This document shows positions 50,909 through 61,972 of a DNA stretch of 64,000 nt, piece after piece. A model generated the notes under the pieces. It did no database searches. It was not told the DNA's origin and worked only from the letters and a program-made list of their open reading frames with translations. Position 1 is the first letter of the stretch, and the number at the start of each line of letters is the position of its first letter. Made by a program: the position numbers and the translations under genes. Source of the stretch: Aphelocoma coerulescens (lineage: Eukaryota > Chordata > Aves > Passeriformes > Corvidae); the NCBI RefSeq assembly GCF_041296385.1, contig NW_027183960.1, positions 620,001-684,000 on the forward strand. Direction: 5' to 3'.

Positions 50909-53123
50909 TAGGGCACATGTCAGCAGGGAGCAGGGAGACCCCCGTGCCCAGGCCATGCCTCTACCCCAGGGTCCCCTCTCCCATAACCTCATGGCAGGGG
51001 GGAGGAACCCCAACACTTCCGGAGGTGTAGTCTCTCTCCTCCTCCTTGCAGCTGGCTCATGGGCCCACATTCAGGGCCCCCACCTCGGGAGAAAATTCTC
51101 CCAATGTGCTCTGATGTTGAAAGAGTCAAGAAGAGAAGAAGGGATAAAAAACCCCAAAGTCCCAGGAAAACAAAGTTCAACTCTCCATCTCCCCCCAGAG
51201 AAAAGGAGCTGAAAACTGGCTAAAAAGAAACAAAGTTGCCTCCTCTGCTCTTGCTGCAAGCAGGATGCAGAGGAGTGTGTGTATGTGTGTCCTTGAACAA
51301 ACGCTCTGAGAAGTTTGTCCGGTTTTTTTTCCTCTCCCCCCTCTCAGGCTCAGTTGAAAGGCACAGAAATGCACAAAGTTCACTTCTGGGCATAGAGCAG
51401 CGATAGGGGATACACATGATAAAGTCACCCCAAGACACGGGGACAGAGAATTCAGTGGAAAGACTCCGAGAATTCTGCTCCCAGAGAATTCTGCTCACCC
51501 TGACCCTTGTAGAAAGGGGACATCGTTCCAGGCAGCCTGTACTGAGCATGTGGCTCCTGAGTGGGGTTTGTTGTTTGGGAAACCTGCTCCGGCTTTTCCA
51601 TTCTTTCCTTCCAAACAGGAAAACTTCTCCTGGGGCTGTGTGCAGGCAGAGCCCTGAGGAGAGCAGGTGGCACATGGTGCGCTGGGCTGGGACAGCCAGC
51701 TGCAGAGCTCAAGGGAAGAAGCCCAAAGTGTCACAATGGCTCCTTGCCTTCACATGCAACACCTGGGTCACAATGGTCTCCTTGATTCCATGAGGCCCCA
51801 CTGTGTCACAATGGCTCCTTGGTTCCATGCGGTTCCGCAGTGTCACCATGGTCTCTTTTGATCCGCATTGTCATCATGGACAATTGGTTCCATGAGGCCC
51901 CGCAGTGTCACAATGGTCCCTTGCTTCCATAGGTTTGATGTTGTAACAATGGACTCCTTGCTTCTATGAGCTAGCCTGCTTTTTGCAGAGGTGTCTTTGG
52001 TTCCAACAAGGCCCCGCTGTGTCTCAGTGCACCCTGGCTTCCATGTGGATCTGGAGTATCACAAAGGCTCCTTGGTTCCACCAGGTCCTGCTGTGTCACA
52101 ATGGGTCCTGTGGTCCCCGAGGCCCTCCAAAGTCATCATGGAGGCTTGCTTCCATGAGGTTCCATTATGTGCCAGTGGTCATCTTGGTTCCAGGAGTTTC
52201 CTTAGTGTCACAATGCTCTCCATGCTTCCATGATTCCCCACAATGTCACAATGCTCTCCATGCTTCCATTAGGCCCTGCTTTGCCACAATGGTCCCCTTG
52301 TTTCCATGAGGCCCCGCTGTGTCACAATGGACCTATGGTTCCAGGATGTTGCGTGGTGTCACCGTGCTCTTCTTGAATCCGCCAAGTAACCATGGACCAT
52401 TGGTTCCATGCGGCCTGGCCGTGTCACAATGGGCTCCGTGATTCCATGATTCCCCACGGTGTCACAATGGAGCCTTGTTTCTAGGAGGTTCTGTACTGTC
52501 ACAATTGTCTCCTTGATGCCATCAGCCCCTGCAGTGTCACAATGGCTCCTTGGTTCCATGAGGAACACAATAGCTTGGCATAAGCATTGAGCAACAGCTG
52601 CTGAACACACCTGGCAACATCTGCTTGCATCAAAAGAGGGCTTCAAGCTGACAATGGCACCAGCAGCTTCCATCTGCAACAGACACCCAGGGAAAGGACA
52701 GGCTGTGCCGGTTTGGACAAATGTGGAGGAAAATATCCTCTGATAGAAGGCAGGTTACACCCAGCCCTCCCCCACCAGCTTCGGGAAAAAAGAATTTTCC
52801 TGGGAAGAAAGTGAAAGAGATAAAAACTATTTTTTTAACAAACAGACAGGAAAAGGAGAACAATGCTAAATATTAAAAGCTCTCGCTGTGCAGAGAAAGC
52901 TGGGATAATTTGAGAGTCCTTCCGTGTTTCGGTGGGGTCTCCTGAAACATCCATAGACAGCGAGGCCCGTGCAAAGAAATAGGGAGCCATTCTTGAGAGA
53001 AGTTTCAGAGCTCTTTCTTCTCCAGCCACATGGGCGGGGCACTGCCAAAGAACTGAGCAATCACGGCACAACCAGGGCCCTCCTGGCACAGGGCAACACA
53101 AAATAAGCAGTGCTGAACAGGAG
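50909..53123. repeat. Macrosatellite unit U24 (A lineage, 2,215 bp)
   Basis: Minisatellite block at 51730-52565. It carries all the markers of U21, including CCCATAACCTC and the GAACAGGAG end. Confidence 0.95.
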
Positions 53124-55336
53124 TAGGGCACATGTCAGCAGGGAGCAGGGAGACCCCCGTGCCCAGGCCATGCCTCTACCCCAGGGTCCCCTCTCCCATG
53201 ACCTCATGGCAGGGGGGAGGAACCCCAACACTTCCGGAGGTGTAGTCTCTCTCCTCCTCCTTGCAGCTGGCTCATGGGCCCACATTCAGGGCCCCCACCT
53301 CGGGAGAAAATTCTCCCAATGTGGTCTGATGTTGAAAGAGTCAAGAAGAGAAGAAGGGAAAAAAAACCCCAAAGTCCCAGGAAAACAAAGTTCAACTCTC
53401 CATCTCCCCCCAGAGAAAAGGAGCTGAAAACTGGCTAAAAAGAAACAAAGTTGCTTCCTCTGCTCTTGCTGCAAGCAGGATGCAGAGGAGTGTGTATGTG
53501 TGTCCTTGAACAAACGCTCTGAGAAGTTTGTCTGGCTTTTTTTTCCTCTCCCCCCTCTCAGGCTCAGTTGAAAGGCACAGAAATGCACAAAGTTCACTTC
53601 TGGGCATAGAGCAGCGATAGGGGATACACATGATAAAGTCACCCCAAGACACAGGGACAGAGAATTCAGTGGAAAGACTCCGAGAATTCTGCTCCCAGAG
53701 AATTCTGCTCACCCTGACCCTTGTAGAAAGGGGACATCGTTCCCGGCAGCCTGTACTGAGCATGTGGCTCCTGAGTGGGGTTTGTTGTTTAGGAAACCTG
53801 CTCCGGCTTTTCCATTCTTTCCTTCCAAACAGGAAAACTTCTCCTGGGGCTGTGTGCAGGCAGAGCCCTGAGGAGAGCAGGTGGCACATGGTGCGCTGGG
53901 CTGGGACAGCCAGCTGCAGAGCTCAAGGGAAGAAGCCCAAAGTGTCACAATGGCTCCTTGCCTTCACATGCAACACCTGGGTCACAATGGTCTCCTTGAT
54001 TCCATGAGGCCCCACTGTGTCACAATGGCTCCTTGGTTCCATGCGGTTCCGCATTGTCACCATGGTCTCTTTTGATCCGCATTGTCATCATGGACAATTG
54101 GTTCCATGAGGCCCCGCAGTGTCACAATGGTCCCTTGCTTCCATAGGTTTGATGTTGTAACAATGGACTCCTTGCTTCTATGAGCTAGCCTGCTTTTTGC
54201 AGAGGTGTCTTTGGTTCCAACAAGGCCCCGCTGTGTCTCAGTGCACCCTGGCTTCCATGTGGATCTGGAGCATCACAAAGGCTCCTTGGTTCCACCAGGT
54301 CCTGCTGTGTCACAATGGGTCCTGTGGTCCCTGAGGCCCTCCAAAGTCATCATGGAGGCTTGCTTCCATGAGGTTCCATTATGTGCCAGTGGTCATCTTG
54401 GTTCCAGGAGTTTCCTTAGTGTCACAATGCTCTCCATGCTTCCATGATTCCCCACAATGTCACAATGCTCTCCATGCTTCCATTAGGCCCTGCTTTGCCA
54501 CAATGGTCCCCTTGTTTCCATGAGGCCCCGCTGTGTCACAATGGACCTATGGTTCCAGGATGTTGCGTGGTGTCACCGTGCTCTTCTTGAATCCGCAGTG
54601 TAACCATGGACCATTGGTTCCATGCAGCCTGGCCGTGTCACAATGGGCTCCGTGATTCCATGATTCCCCACGGTGTCACAATGGAGCCTTGTTTCTAGGA
54701 GGTTCTGTACTGTCACAATTGTCTCCTTGATGCCATCAGCCCCTGCAGTGTCACAATGGCTCCTTGGTTCCATGAGGAACACAATAGCTTGGCATAAGCA
54801 TTGAGCAACAGCTGCTGAACACACCTGGCAACATCTGCTTGCATCAAAAGAGGGCTTCAAGCTGACAATGGCACCAGCAGCTTCCATCTGCAACAGAGAC
54901 CCAGGAAAGGACAGGCTGTGCCGGTTTGGACAAATGTGGAGGAAAATATCCTCTGATAGAAGGCAGGTTACACCCAGCCCTCCCCCACCAGCTTTGGGAA
55001 AAAAGAATTTTCCTGGGAAGAAAGTGAAAGAGATAAAAACTATTTTTTTAACAAACACCCAGGAAAAGGAGAACAATGCTAAATATTAAAAGCTCTCGCT
55101 GTGCAGAGAAAGCTGGGATAATTTGAGAGTCCTTCCGTGTTTCGGTGGGGTCTCCTGAAACATCCATAGACAGCGAGGCCCGTGCAAAGAAATAGGGAGC
55201 CATTCTTGAGAGAAGTTTCAGAGCTCTTTCTTCTCCAGCCACATGGGCGGGGCACTGCCAAAGAACTGAGCAATCACGGCACAACCAGGGCCCTCCTGGC
55301 ACAAGGCAACACAAAATAAGCAGTGCTGAACAGGAT
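53124..55336. repeat. Macrosatellite unit U25 (A lineage, 2,213 bp)
   Basis: Minisatellite block at 53944-54779. It matches U22 up to between about 54,625 and 54,897, then switches to a right end with CAGAGACCC and AGCTTTGGG, as in U1 and U27. It therefore contains the right breakpoint of the 6,644-bp duplication. Confidence 0.95.
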
Positions 55337-57548
55337 TAGGGCACATGTCAGCAGGGAGCAGGGAGACCCCCGTGCCCAGGCCATGCCTCTAACCCAGGGT
55401 CCCCTCTCCCATGACCTCATGGCAGGGGGGAGGAACCCCAACACTTCCGGAGGTGTAGTCTCTCTCCTCCTCCTTGCAGCTGGCTCATGGGCCCACATTC
55501 AGGGCCCCCACCTCGGGAGAAAATTCTCCCAATGTGGTCTGATGTTGAAAGAGTCAAGAAGAGAAGAAGGGAAAAAAAACCCCAAAGTCCCAGGAAAACA
55601 AAGTTCAACTCTCCATCTCCCCCCAGAGAAAAGGAGCTGAAAACTGGCTAAAAAGAAACAAAGTTGCTTCCTCTGCTCTTGCTGCAAGCAGGATGCAGAG
55701 GAGTGTGTATGTGTGTCCTTGAACAAACGCTCTGAGAAGTTTGTCCGGTTTTTTTTTCCTCTCCCCCCTCTCAGGCTCAGTTGAAAGGCACAGAAATGCA
55801 CAAAGTTCACTTCTGGGCATAGAGCAGCAATAGGGGATACACATGATAACGTCACCCCAAGACACAGGGACAGAGAATTCAGTGGAAAGACTCCGAGAAT
55901 TCTGCTCCCAGAGAATTCTGCTCACCCTGACCCTTGTAGAAAGGGGACATCGTTCCCGGCAGCCTGTACTGAGCATGTGGCTCCTGAGTGGGGTTTGTTG
56001 TTTAGGAAACCTGCTCCGGCTTTTCCATTCTTTCCTTCCAAACAGGAAAACTTCTCCTGGGGCTGTGTGCAGGCAGAGCCCTGAGGAGAGCAGGTGGCAC
56101 ATGGTGCGCTGGGCTGGGACAGCCAGCTGCAGAGCTCAAGGGAAGAAGCCCAAAGTGTCACAATGGCTCCTTGCCTTCACATGCAACACCTGGGTCACAA
56201 TGGTCTCCTTGATTCCATGAGGCCCCACTGTGTCACAATGGCTCCTTGGTTCCATCGGGTTCCGCAGTGTCACCATGGTCTCTTTTGATCCGCATTGTCA
56301 TCATGGACAATTGGTTCCATGAGGCCCCGCAGTGTCACAATGGTCCCTTGCTTCCATAGGTTTGATGTTGTAACAATGGACTCCTTGCTTCTATGAGCTA
56401 GCCTGCTTTTTGCAGAGATGTCTTTGGTTCCAACAAGGCCCCGCTGTGTCTCAGTGCACCCTGGCTTCCATGTGGATCTGGAGCATCACAAAGGCTCCTT
56501 GGTTCCACCAGGTCCTGCTGTGTCACAATGGGTCCTGTGGTCCCTGAGGCCCTCCAAAGTCATCATGGAGGCTTGCTTCCATGAGGTTCCATTATGTGCC
56601 AGTGGTCATCTTGGTTCCAGGAGTTTCCTTAGTGTCACAATGCTCTCCATGCTTCCATGATTCCCCACAATGTCACAATGCTCTCCATGCTTCCATTAGG
56701 CCCTGCTTTGCCACAATGGTCCCCTTGTTTCCATGAGGCCCCGCTGTGTCACAATGGACCTATGGTTCCATGATGTTGCGTGGTGTCACCGTGCTCTTCT
56801 TGAATCCGCCGTGTAACCATGGACCATTGGTTCCATGCGGCCTGGCCGTGTCACAATGGGCTCCGTGATTCCATGATTCCCCACGGTGTCACAATGGAGC
56901 CTTGTTTCTAGGAGGTTCTGTACTGTCACAATTGCCTCCTTGATGCCATCAGCCCCTGCAGTGTCACAATGGCTCCTTGGTTCCATGAGGAACACAATAG
57001 CTTGGCATAAGCATTGAGCAACAGCTGCTGAACACACCTGGCAACATCTGCTTGCATCAAAAGAGGGCTTCAAGCTGACAATGGCACCAGCAGCTTCCAT
57101 CTGCAACAGAGACCCAGGAAAGGACAGGCTGTGCCGGTTTGGACAAATGTGGAGGAAAATATCCTCTGATAGAAGGCAGGTTACACCCAGCCCTCCCCCA
57201 CCAGCTTCGGGAAAAAAGAATTTTCCTGGGACGAAAGTGAAAGAGATAAAAACAATTTTTTAACAAACACCCAGGAAAAGGAGAACAATGCTAAATATTA
57301 AAAGCTCTCGCTGTGCAGAGAAAGCTGGGATAATTTGAGAGTCCTTCCGTGTTTCGGTGGGGTCTCCTGAAACATCCATAGACAGCGAGGCCCGTGCAAA
57401 GAAATAGGGAGCCATTCTTGAGAGAAGTTTCAGAGCTCTTTCTTCTCCAGCCACATGGGCGGGGCACTGCCAAAGAACTGAGCAATCACGGCACAACCAG
57501 GGCCCTCCTGGCACAAGGCAACACAAAATAAGCAGTGCTGAACAGGAT
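55337..57548. repeat. Macrosatellite unit U26 (A lineage, 2,212 bp)
   Basis: Minisatellite block at 56157-56992. It has ATGATAACGTCACCCC and AGAGATGTCTTTGG, both shared only with U28. CTAACCCAGGG near 55,391 appears private. The right end is the GGGACGAAAGTG class. Confidence 0.95.
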
Positions 57549-59760
57549 TAGGGCACATGTCAGCAGGGAGCAGGGAGACCCCCGTGCCCAGGCCATGCCT
57601 CTACCCCAGGGTCCCCTCTCCCATGACCTCATGGCAGGGGGGAGGAACCCCAACACTTCCGTAGGTGCAGTCTCTCTCCTCCTCCTTGCAGCTGGCTCAT
57701 GGGCCCACATTCAGGGCCCCCACCTCGGGAGAAAATTCTCCCAATGTGGTCTGATGTTGAAAGAGTCAAGAAGAGAAGAAGGGAAAAAAACCCCCAAAGT
57801 CCCAGGAAAACAAAGTTCAACTCTCCATCTCTCCCCAGAGAAAAGGAGCTGAAAACTGGCTAAAAAGAAACAAAGTTGCTTCCTCTGCTCTTGCTGCAAG
57901 CAGGATGCAGAGGAGTGTGTATGTGTGTCCTTGAACAAACGCTCTGAGAAGTTTGTCCGGTTTTTTTTCCTCTCCCCCCTCTCAGGCTCAGTTGAAAGGC
58001 ACAGAAATGCACAAAGTTCACTTCTGGGCATAGAGCAGCAATAGGGGATACACATGATAAAGTCACCCCAAGACACGGGGACAGAGAATTCAGTGGAAAG
58101 ACTCCGAGAATTCTGCTCCCAGAGAATTCTGCTCACCCTGACCCTTGTAGAAAGGGGACATCGTTCCCGGCAGCCTGTACTGAGCATGTGGCTCCTGAGT
58201 GGGGTTTGTTGTTTGGGAAACCTGCTCCGGCTTTTCCATTCTTTCCTTCCAAACAGGAAAACTTCTCCTGGGGCTGTGTGCAGGCAGAGCCCTGAGGAGA
58301 GCAGGTGGCACATGGTGCGCTGGGCTGGGACAGCCAGCTGCAGAGCTCAAGGGAAGAAGCCCAAAGTGTCACAATGGCTCCTTGCCTTCACATGCAACAC
58401 CTGGGTCACAATGGTCTCCTTGATTCCATGAGGCCCCACTGTGTCACAACGGCTCCTTGGTTCCATGCGGTTCCGCAGTGTCACCATGGTCTCTTTTGAT
58501 CCGCACTGTGATCATGGACAATTGGTTCCATGAGGCCCCGCAGTGTCACAATGGTCCCTTGCTTCCATAGGTTTGATGTTGTAACAATGGACTCCTTGCT
58601 TCTATGAGCTAGCCTGCTTTTTGCAGAGGTGTCTTTGGTTCCAACAAGGCCCCGCTGTGTCTCAGTGCACCCTGGCTTCCATGTGGATCTGGAGTATCAC
58701 AAAGGCTCCTTGGTTCCACCAGGTCCTGCTGTGTCACAATGGGTCCTGTGGTCCCCGAGGCCCTCCAAAGTCATCATGGAGGCTTGCTTCCATGAGGTTC
58801 CATTATGTGCCAGTGGTCATCTTGGTTCCAGGAGTTTCCTTAGTGTCACAATGCTCTCCATGCTTCCATGATTCCCCACAATGTCACAATGCTCTCCATG
58901 CTTCCATTAGGCCCTGCTTTGCCACAATGGTCCCCTTGTTTCCATGAGGCCCCGCTGTGTCACAATGGACCTATGGTTCCAGGATGTTGCGTGGTGTCAC
59001 CGTGCTCTTCTTGAATCCGCAGTGTAACCATGGACCATTGGTTCCATGCGGCCTGGCCGTGTCACAATGGGCTCCGTGATTCCATGATTCCCCACGGTGT
59101 CACAATGGAGCCTTGTTTCTAGGAGGTTCTGTACTGTCACAATTGTCTCCTTGATGCCATCAGCCCCTGCAGTGTCACAATGGCTCCTTGGTTCCATGAG
59201 GAACACAATAGCTTGGCATAAGCATTGAGCAACAGCTGCTGAACACACCTGGCAACATCTGCTTGCATCAAAAGAGGGCTTCAAGCTGACAATGGCACCA
59301 GCAGCTTCCATCTGCAACAGAGACCCAGGAAAGGACAGGCTGTGCCGGTTTGGACAAATGTGGAGGAAAATATCCTCTGATAGAAGGCAGGTTACACCCA
59401 GCCCTCCCCCACCAGCTTTGGGAAAAAAGAATTTTCCTGGGAAGAAAGTGAAAGAGATAAAAACTATTTTTTTAACAAACACCCAGGAAAAGGAGAACAA
59501 TGCTAAATATTAAAAGCTCTCGCTGTGCAGAGAAAGCTGGGATAATTTGAGAGTCCTTCCGTGTTTCGGTGGGGTCTCCTGAAACATCCATAGACAGCGA
59601 GGCCCGTGCAAAGAAATAGGGAGCCATTCTTGAGAGAAGTTTCAGAGCTCTTTCTTCTCCAGCCACATGGGCGGGGCACTGCCAAAGAACTGAGCAATCA
59701 CGGCACAACCAGGGCCCTCCTGGCACAAGGCAACACAAAATAAGCAGTGCTGAACAGGAT
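57549..59760. repeat. Macrosatellite unit U27 (A lineage, 2,212 bp)
   Basis: Minisatellite block at 58368-59203. The left and middle match U5 (CTCTCCCCAGAG, CACAACGG, CACTGTGATC). The right end is the AGCTTTGGG class of U1 and U25. Confidence 0.95.
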
Positions 59761-61972
59761 TAGGGCACATGTCAGCAGGGAGCAGGGAGACCCCCGTGCC
59801 CAGGCCATGCCTCTACCCCAGGGTCCCCTCTCCCATGACCTCATGGCAGGGGGGAGGAACCCCAACACTTCCGGAGGTGTAGTCTCTCTCCTCCTCCTTG
59901 CAGCTGGCTCATGGGCCCACATTCAGGGCCCCCACCTGGGTAGAAAATTCTCCCAATGTGGTCTGATGTTGAAAGAGTCAAGAAGAGAAGAAGGGAAAAA
60001 AAACCCCAAAGTCCCAGGAAAACAAAGTTCAACTCTCCATCTCCCCCCAGAGAAAAGGAGCTGAAAACTGGCTAAAAAGAAACAAAGTTGCTTCCTCTGC
60101 TCTTGCTGCAAGCAGGATGCAGAGGAGTGTGTATGTGTGTCCTTGAACAAACGCTCTGAGAAGTTTGTCCGTTTTTTTTTTCCTCTCCCCCCTCTCAGGC
60201 TCAGTTGAAAGGCACAGAAATGCACAAAGTTCACTTCTGGGCATAGAGCAGCAATAGGGGATACACATGATAACGTCACCCCAAGACACAGGGACAGAGA
60301 ATTCAGTGGAAAGACTCCGAGAATTCTGCTCCCAGAGAATTCTGCTCACCCTGACCCTTGTAGAAAGGGGACCTCGTTCCCGGCAGCCTGTACTGAGCAT
60401 GTGGCTCCTGAGTGGGGTTTGTTGTTTAGGAAACCTGCTCCGGCTTTTCCATTCTTTCCTTCCAAACAGGAAAACTTCTCCTGGGGCTGTGTGCAGGCAG
60501 AGCCCTGAGGAGAGCAGGTGGCACATGGTGCGCTGGGCTGGGACAGCCAGCTGCAGAGCTCAAGGGAAGAAGCCCAAAGTGTCACAATGGCTCCTTGCCT
60601 TCACATGCAACACCTGGGTCACAATGGTCTCCTTGATTCCATGAGGCCCCACTGTGTCACAATGGCTCCTTGGTTCCATCGGGTTCCGCAGTGTCACCAT
60701 GGTCTCTTTTGATCCGCATTGTCATCATGGACAATTGGTTCCATGAGGCCCCGCAGTGTCACAATGGTCCCTTGCTTCCATAGGTTTGATGTTGTAACAA
60801 TGGACTCCTTGCTTCTATGAGCTAGCCTGCTTTTTGCAGAGATGTCTTTGGTTCCAACAAGGCCCCGCTGTGTCTCAGTGCACCCTGGCTTCCATGTGGA
60901 TCTGGAGCATCACAAAGGCTCCTTGGTTCCACCAGGTCCTGCTGTGTCACAATGGGTCCTGTGGTCCCTGAGGCCCTCCAAAGTCATCATGGAGGCTTGC
61001 TTCCATGAGGTTCCATTATGTGCCAGTGGTCATCTTGGTTCCAGGAGTTTCCTTAGTGTCACAATGCTCTCCATGCTTCCATGATTCCCCACAATGTCAC
61101 AATGCTCTCCATGCTTCCATTAGGCCCTGCTTTGCCACAATGGTCCCCTTGTTTCCATGAGGCCCCGCTGTGTCACAATGGACCTATGGTTCCATGATGT
61201 TGCGTGGTGTCACCGTGCTCTTCTTGAATCCGCCGTGTAACCATGGACCATTGGTTCCATGCGGCCTGGCCGTGTCACAATGGGCTCCGTGATTCCATGA
61301 TTCCCCACGGTGTCACAATGGAGCCTTGTTTCTAGGAGGTTCTGTACTGTCACAATTGCCTCCTTGATGCCATCAGCCCCTGCAGTGTCACAATGGCTCC
61401 TTGGTTCCATGAGGAACACAATAGCTTGGCATAAGCATTGAGCAACAGCTGCTGAACACACCTGGCAACATCTGCTTGCATCAAAAGAGGGCTTCAAGCT
61501 GACAATGGCACCAGCAGCTTCCATCTGCAACAGAGACCCAGGAAAGGACAGGCTGTGCCGGTTTGGACAAATGTGGAGGAAAATATCCTCTGATAGAAGG
61601 CAGGTTACACCCAGCCCTCCCCCACCAGCTTCGGGAAAAAAGAATTTTCCTGGGACGAAAGTGAAAGAGATAAAAACAATTTTTTAACAAACACCCAGGA
61701 AAAGGAGAACAATGCTAAATATTAAAAGCTCTCGCTGTGCAGAGAAAGCTGGGATAATTTGAGAGTCCTTCCGTGTTTCGGTGGGGTCTCCTGAAACATC
61801 CATAGACAGCGAGGCCCGTGCAAAGAAATAGGGAGCCATTCTTGAGAGAAGTTTCAGAGCTCTTTCTTCTCCAGCCACATGGGCGGGGCACTGCCAAAGA
61901 ACTGAGCAATCACGGCACAACCAGGGCCCTCCTGGCACAGGGCAACACAAAATAAGCAGTGCTGAACAGGAT
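59761..61972. repeat. Macrosatellite unit U28 (A lineage, 2,212 bp)
   Basis: Minisatellite block at 60581-61416. It is nearly identical to U26 at a 4,424-bp offset. CACCTGGGTAGAAAATTC near 59,935 and GGGGACCTCGTTCCC near 60,368 are its own variants. Confidence 0.95.

Larger units (their letters stand above)
41800..54890. repeat. Tandem trimer duplication with 6,644-bp offset (U20-U22 copied as U23-U25)
   Basis: Copy 1 begins near 41.8-42.05 kb and copy 2 runs from about 48.5 to 54.7 kb. Rare variants recur at a 6,644-bp offset: CCCATAACCTC, CCGCATTGTCACC, CATGCAGCCTGG and the GAACAGGAG junction. Very few differences are visible, so this looks like one of the most recent exchanges in the window. 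Confidence 0.85.
54880..61950. repeat. Dimeric duplication with 4,424-bp offset (U26 copied as U28)
   Basis: The AGCTTTGGG right ends of U25 and U27, and the units after them (U26 and U28), match at a constant 4,424-bp spacing. The shared markers ATAACGTCACC and AGAGATGTCTTTGG are found only in these two units. Confidence 0.82.
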
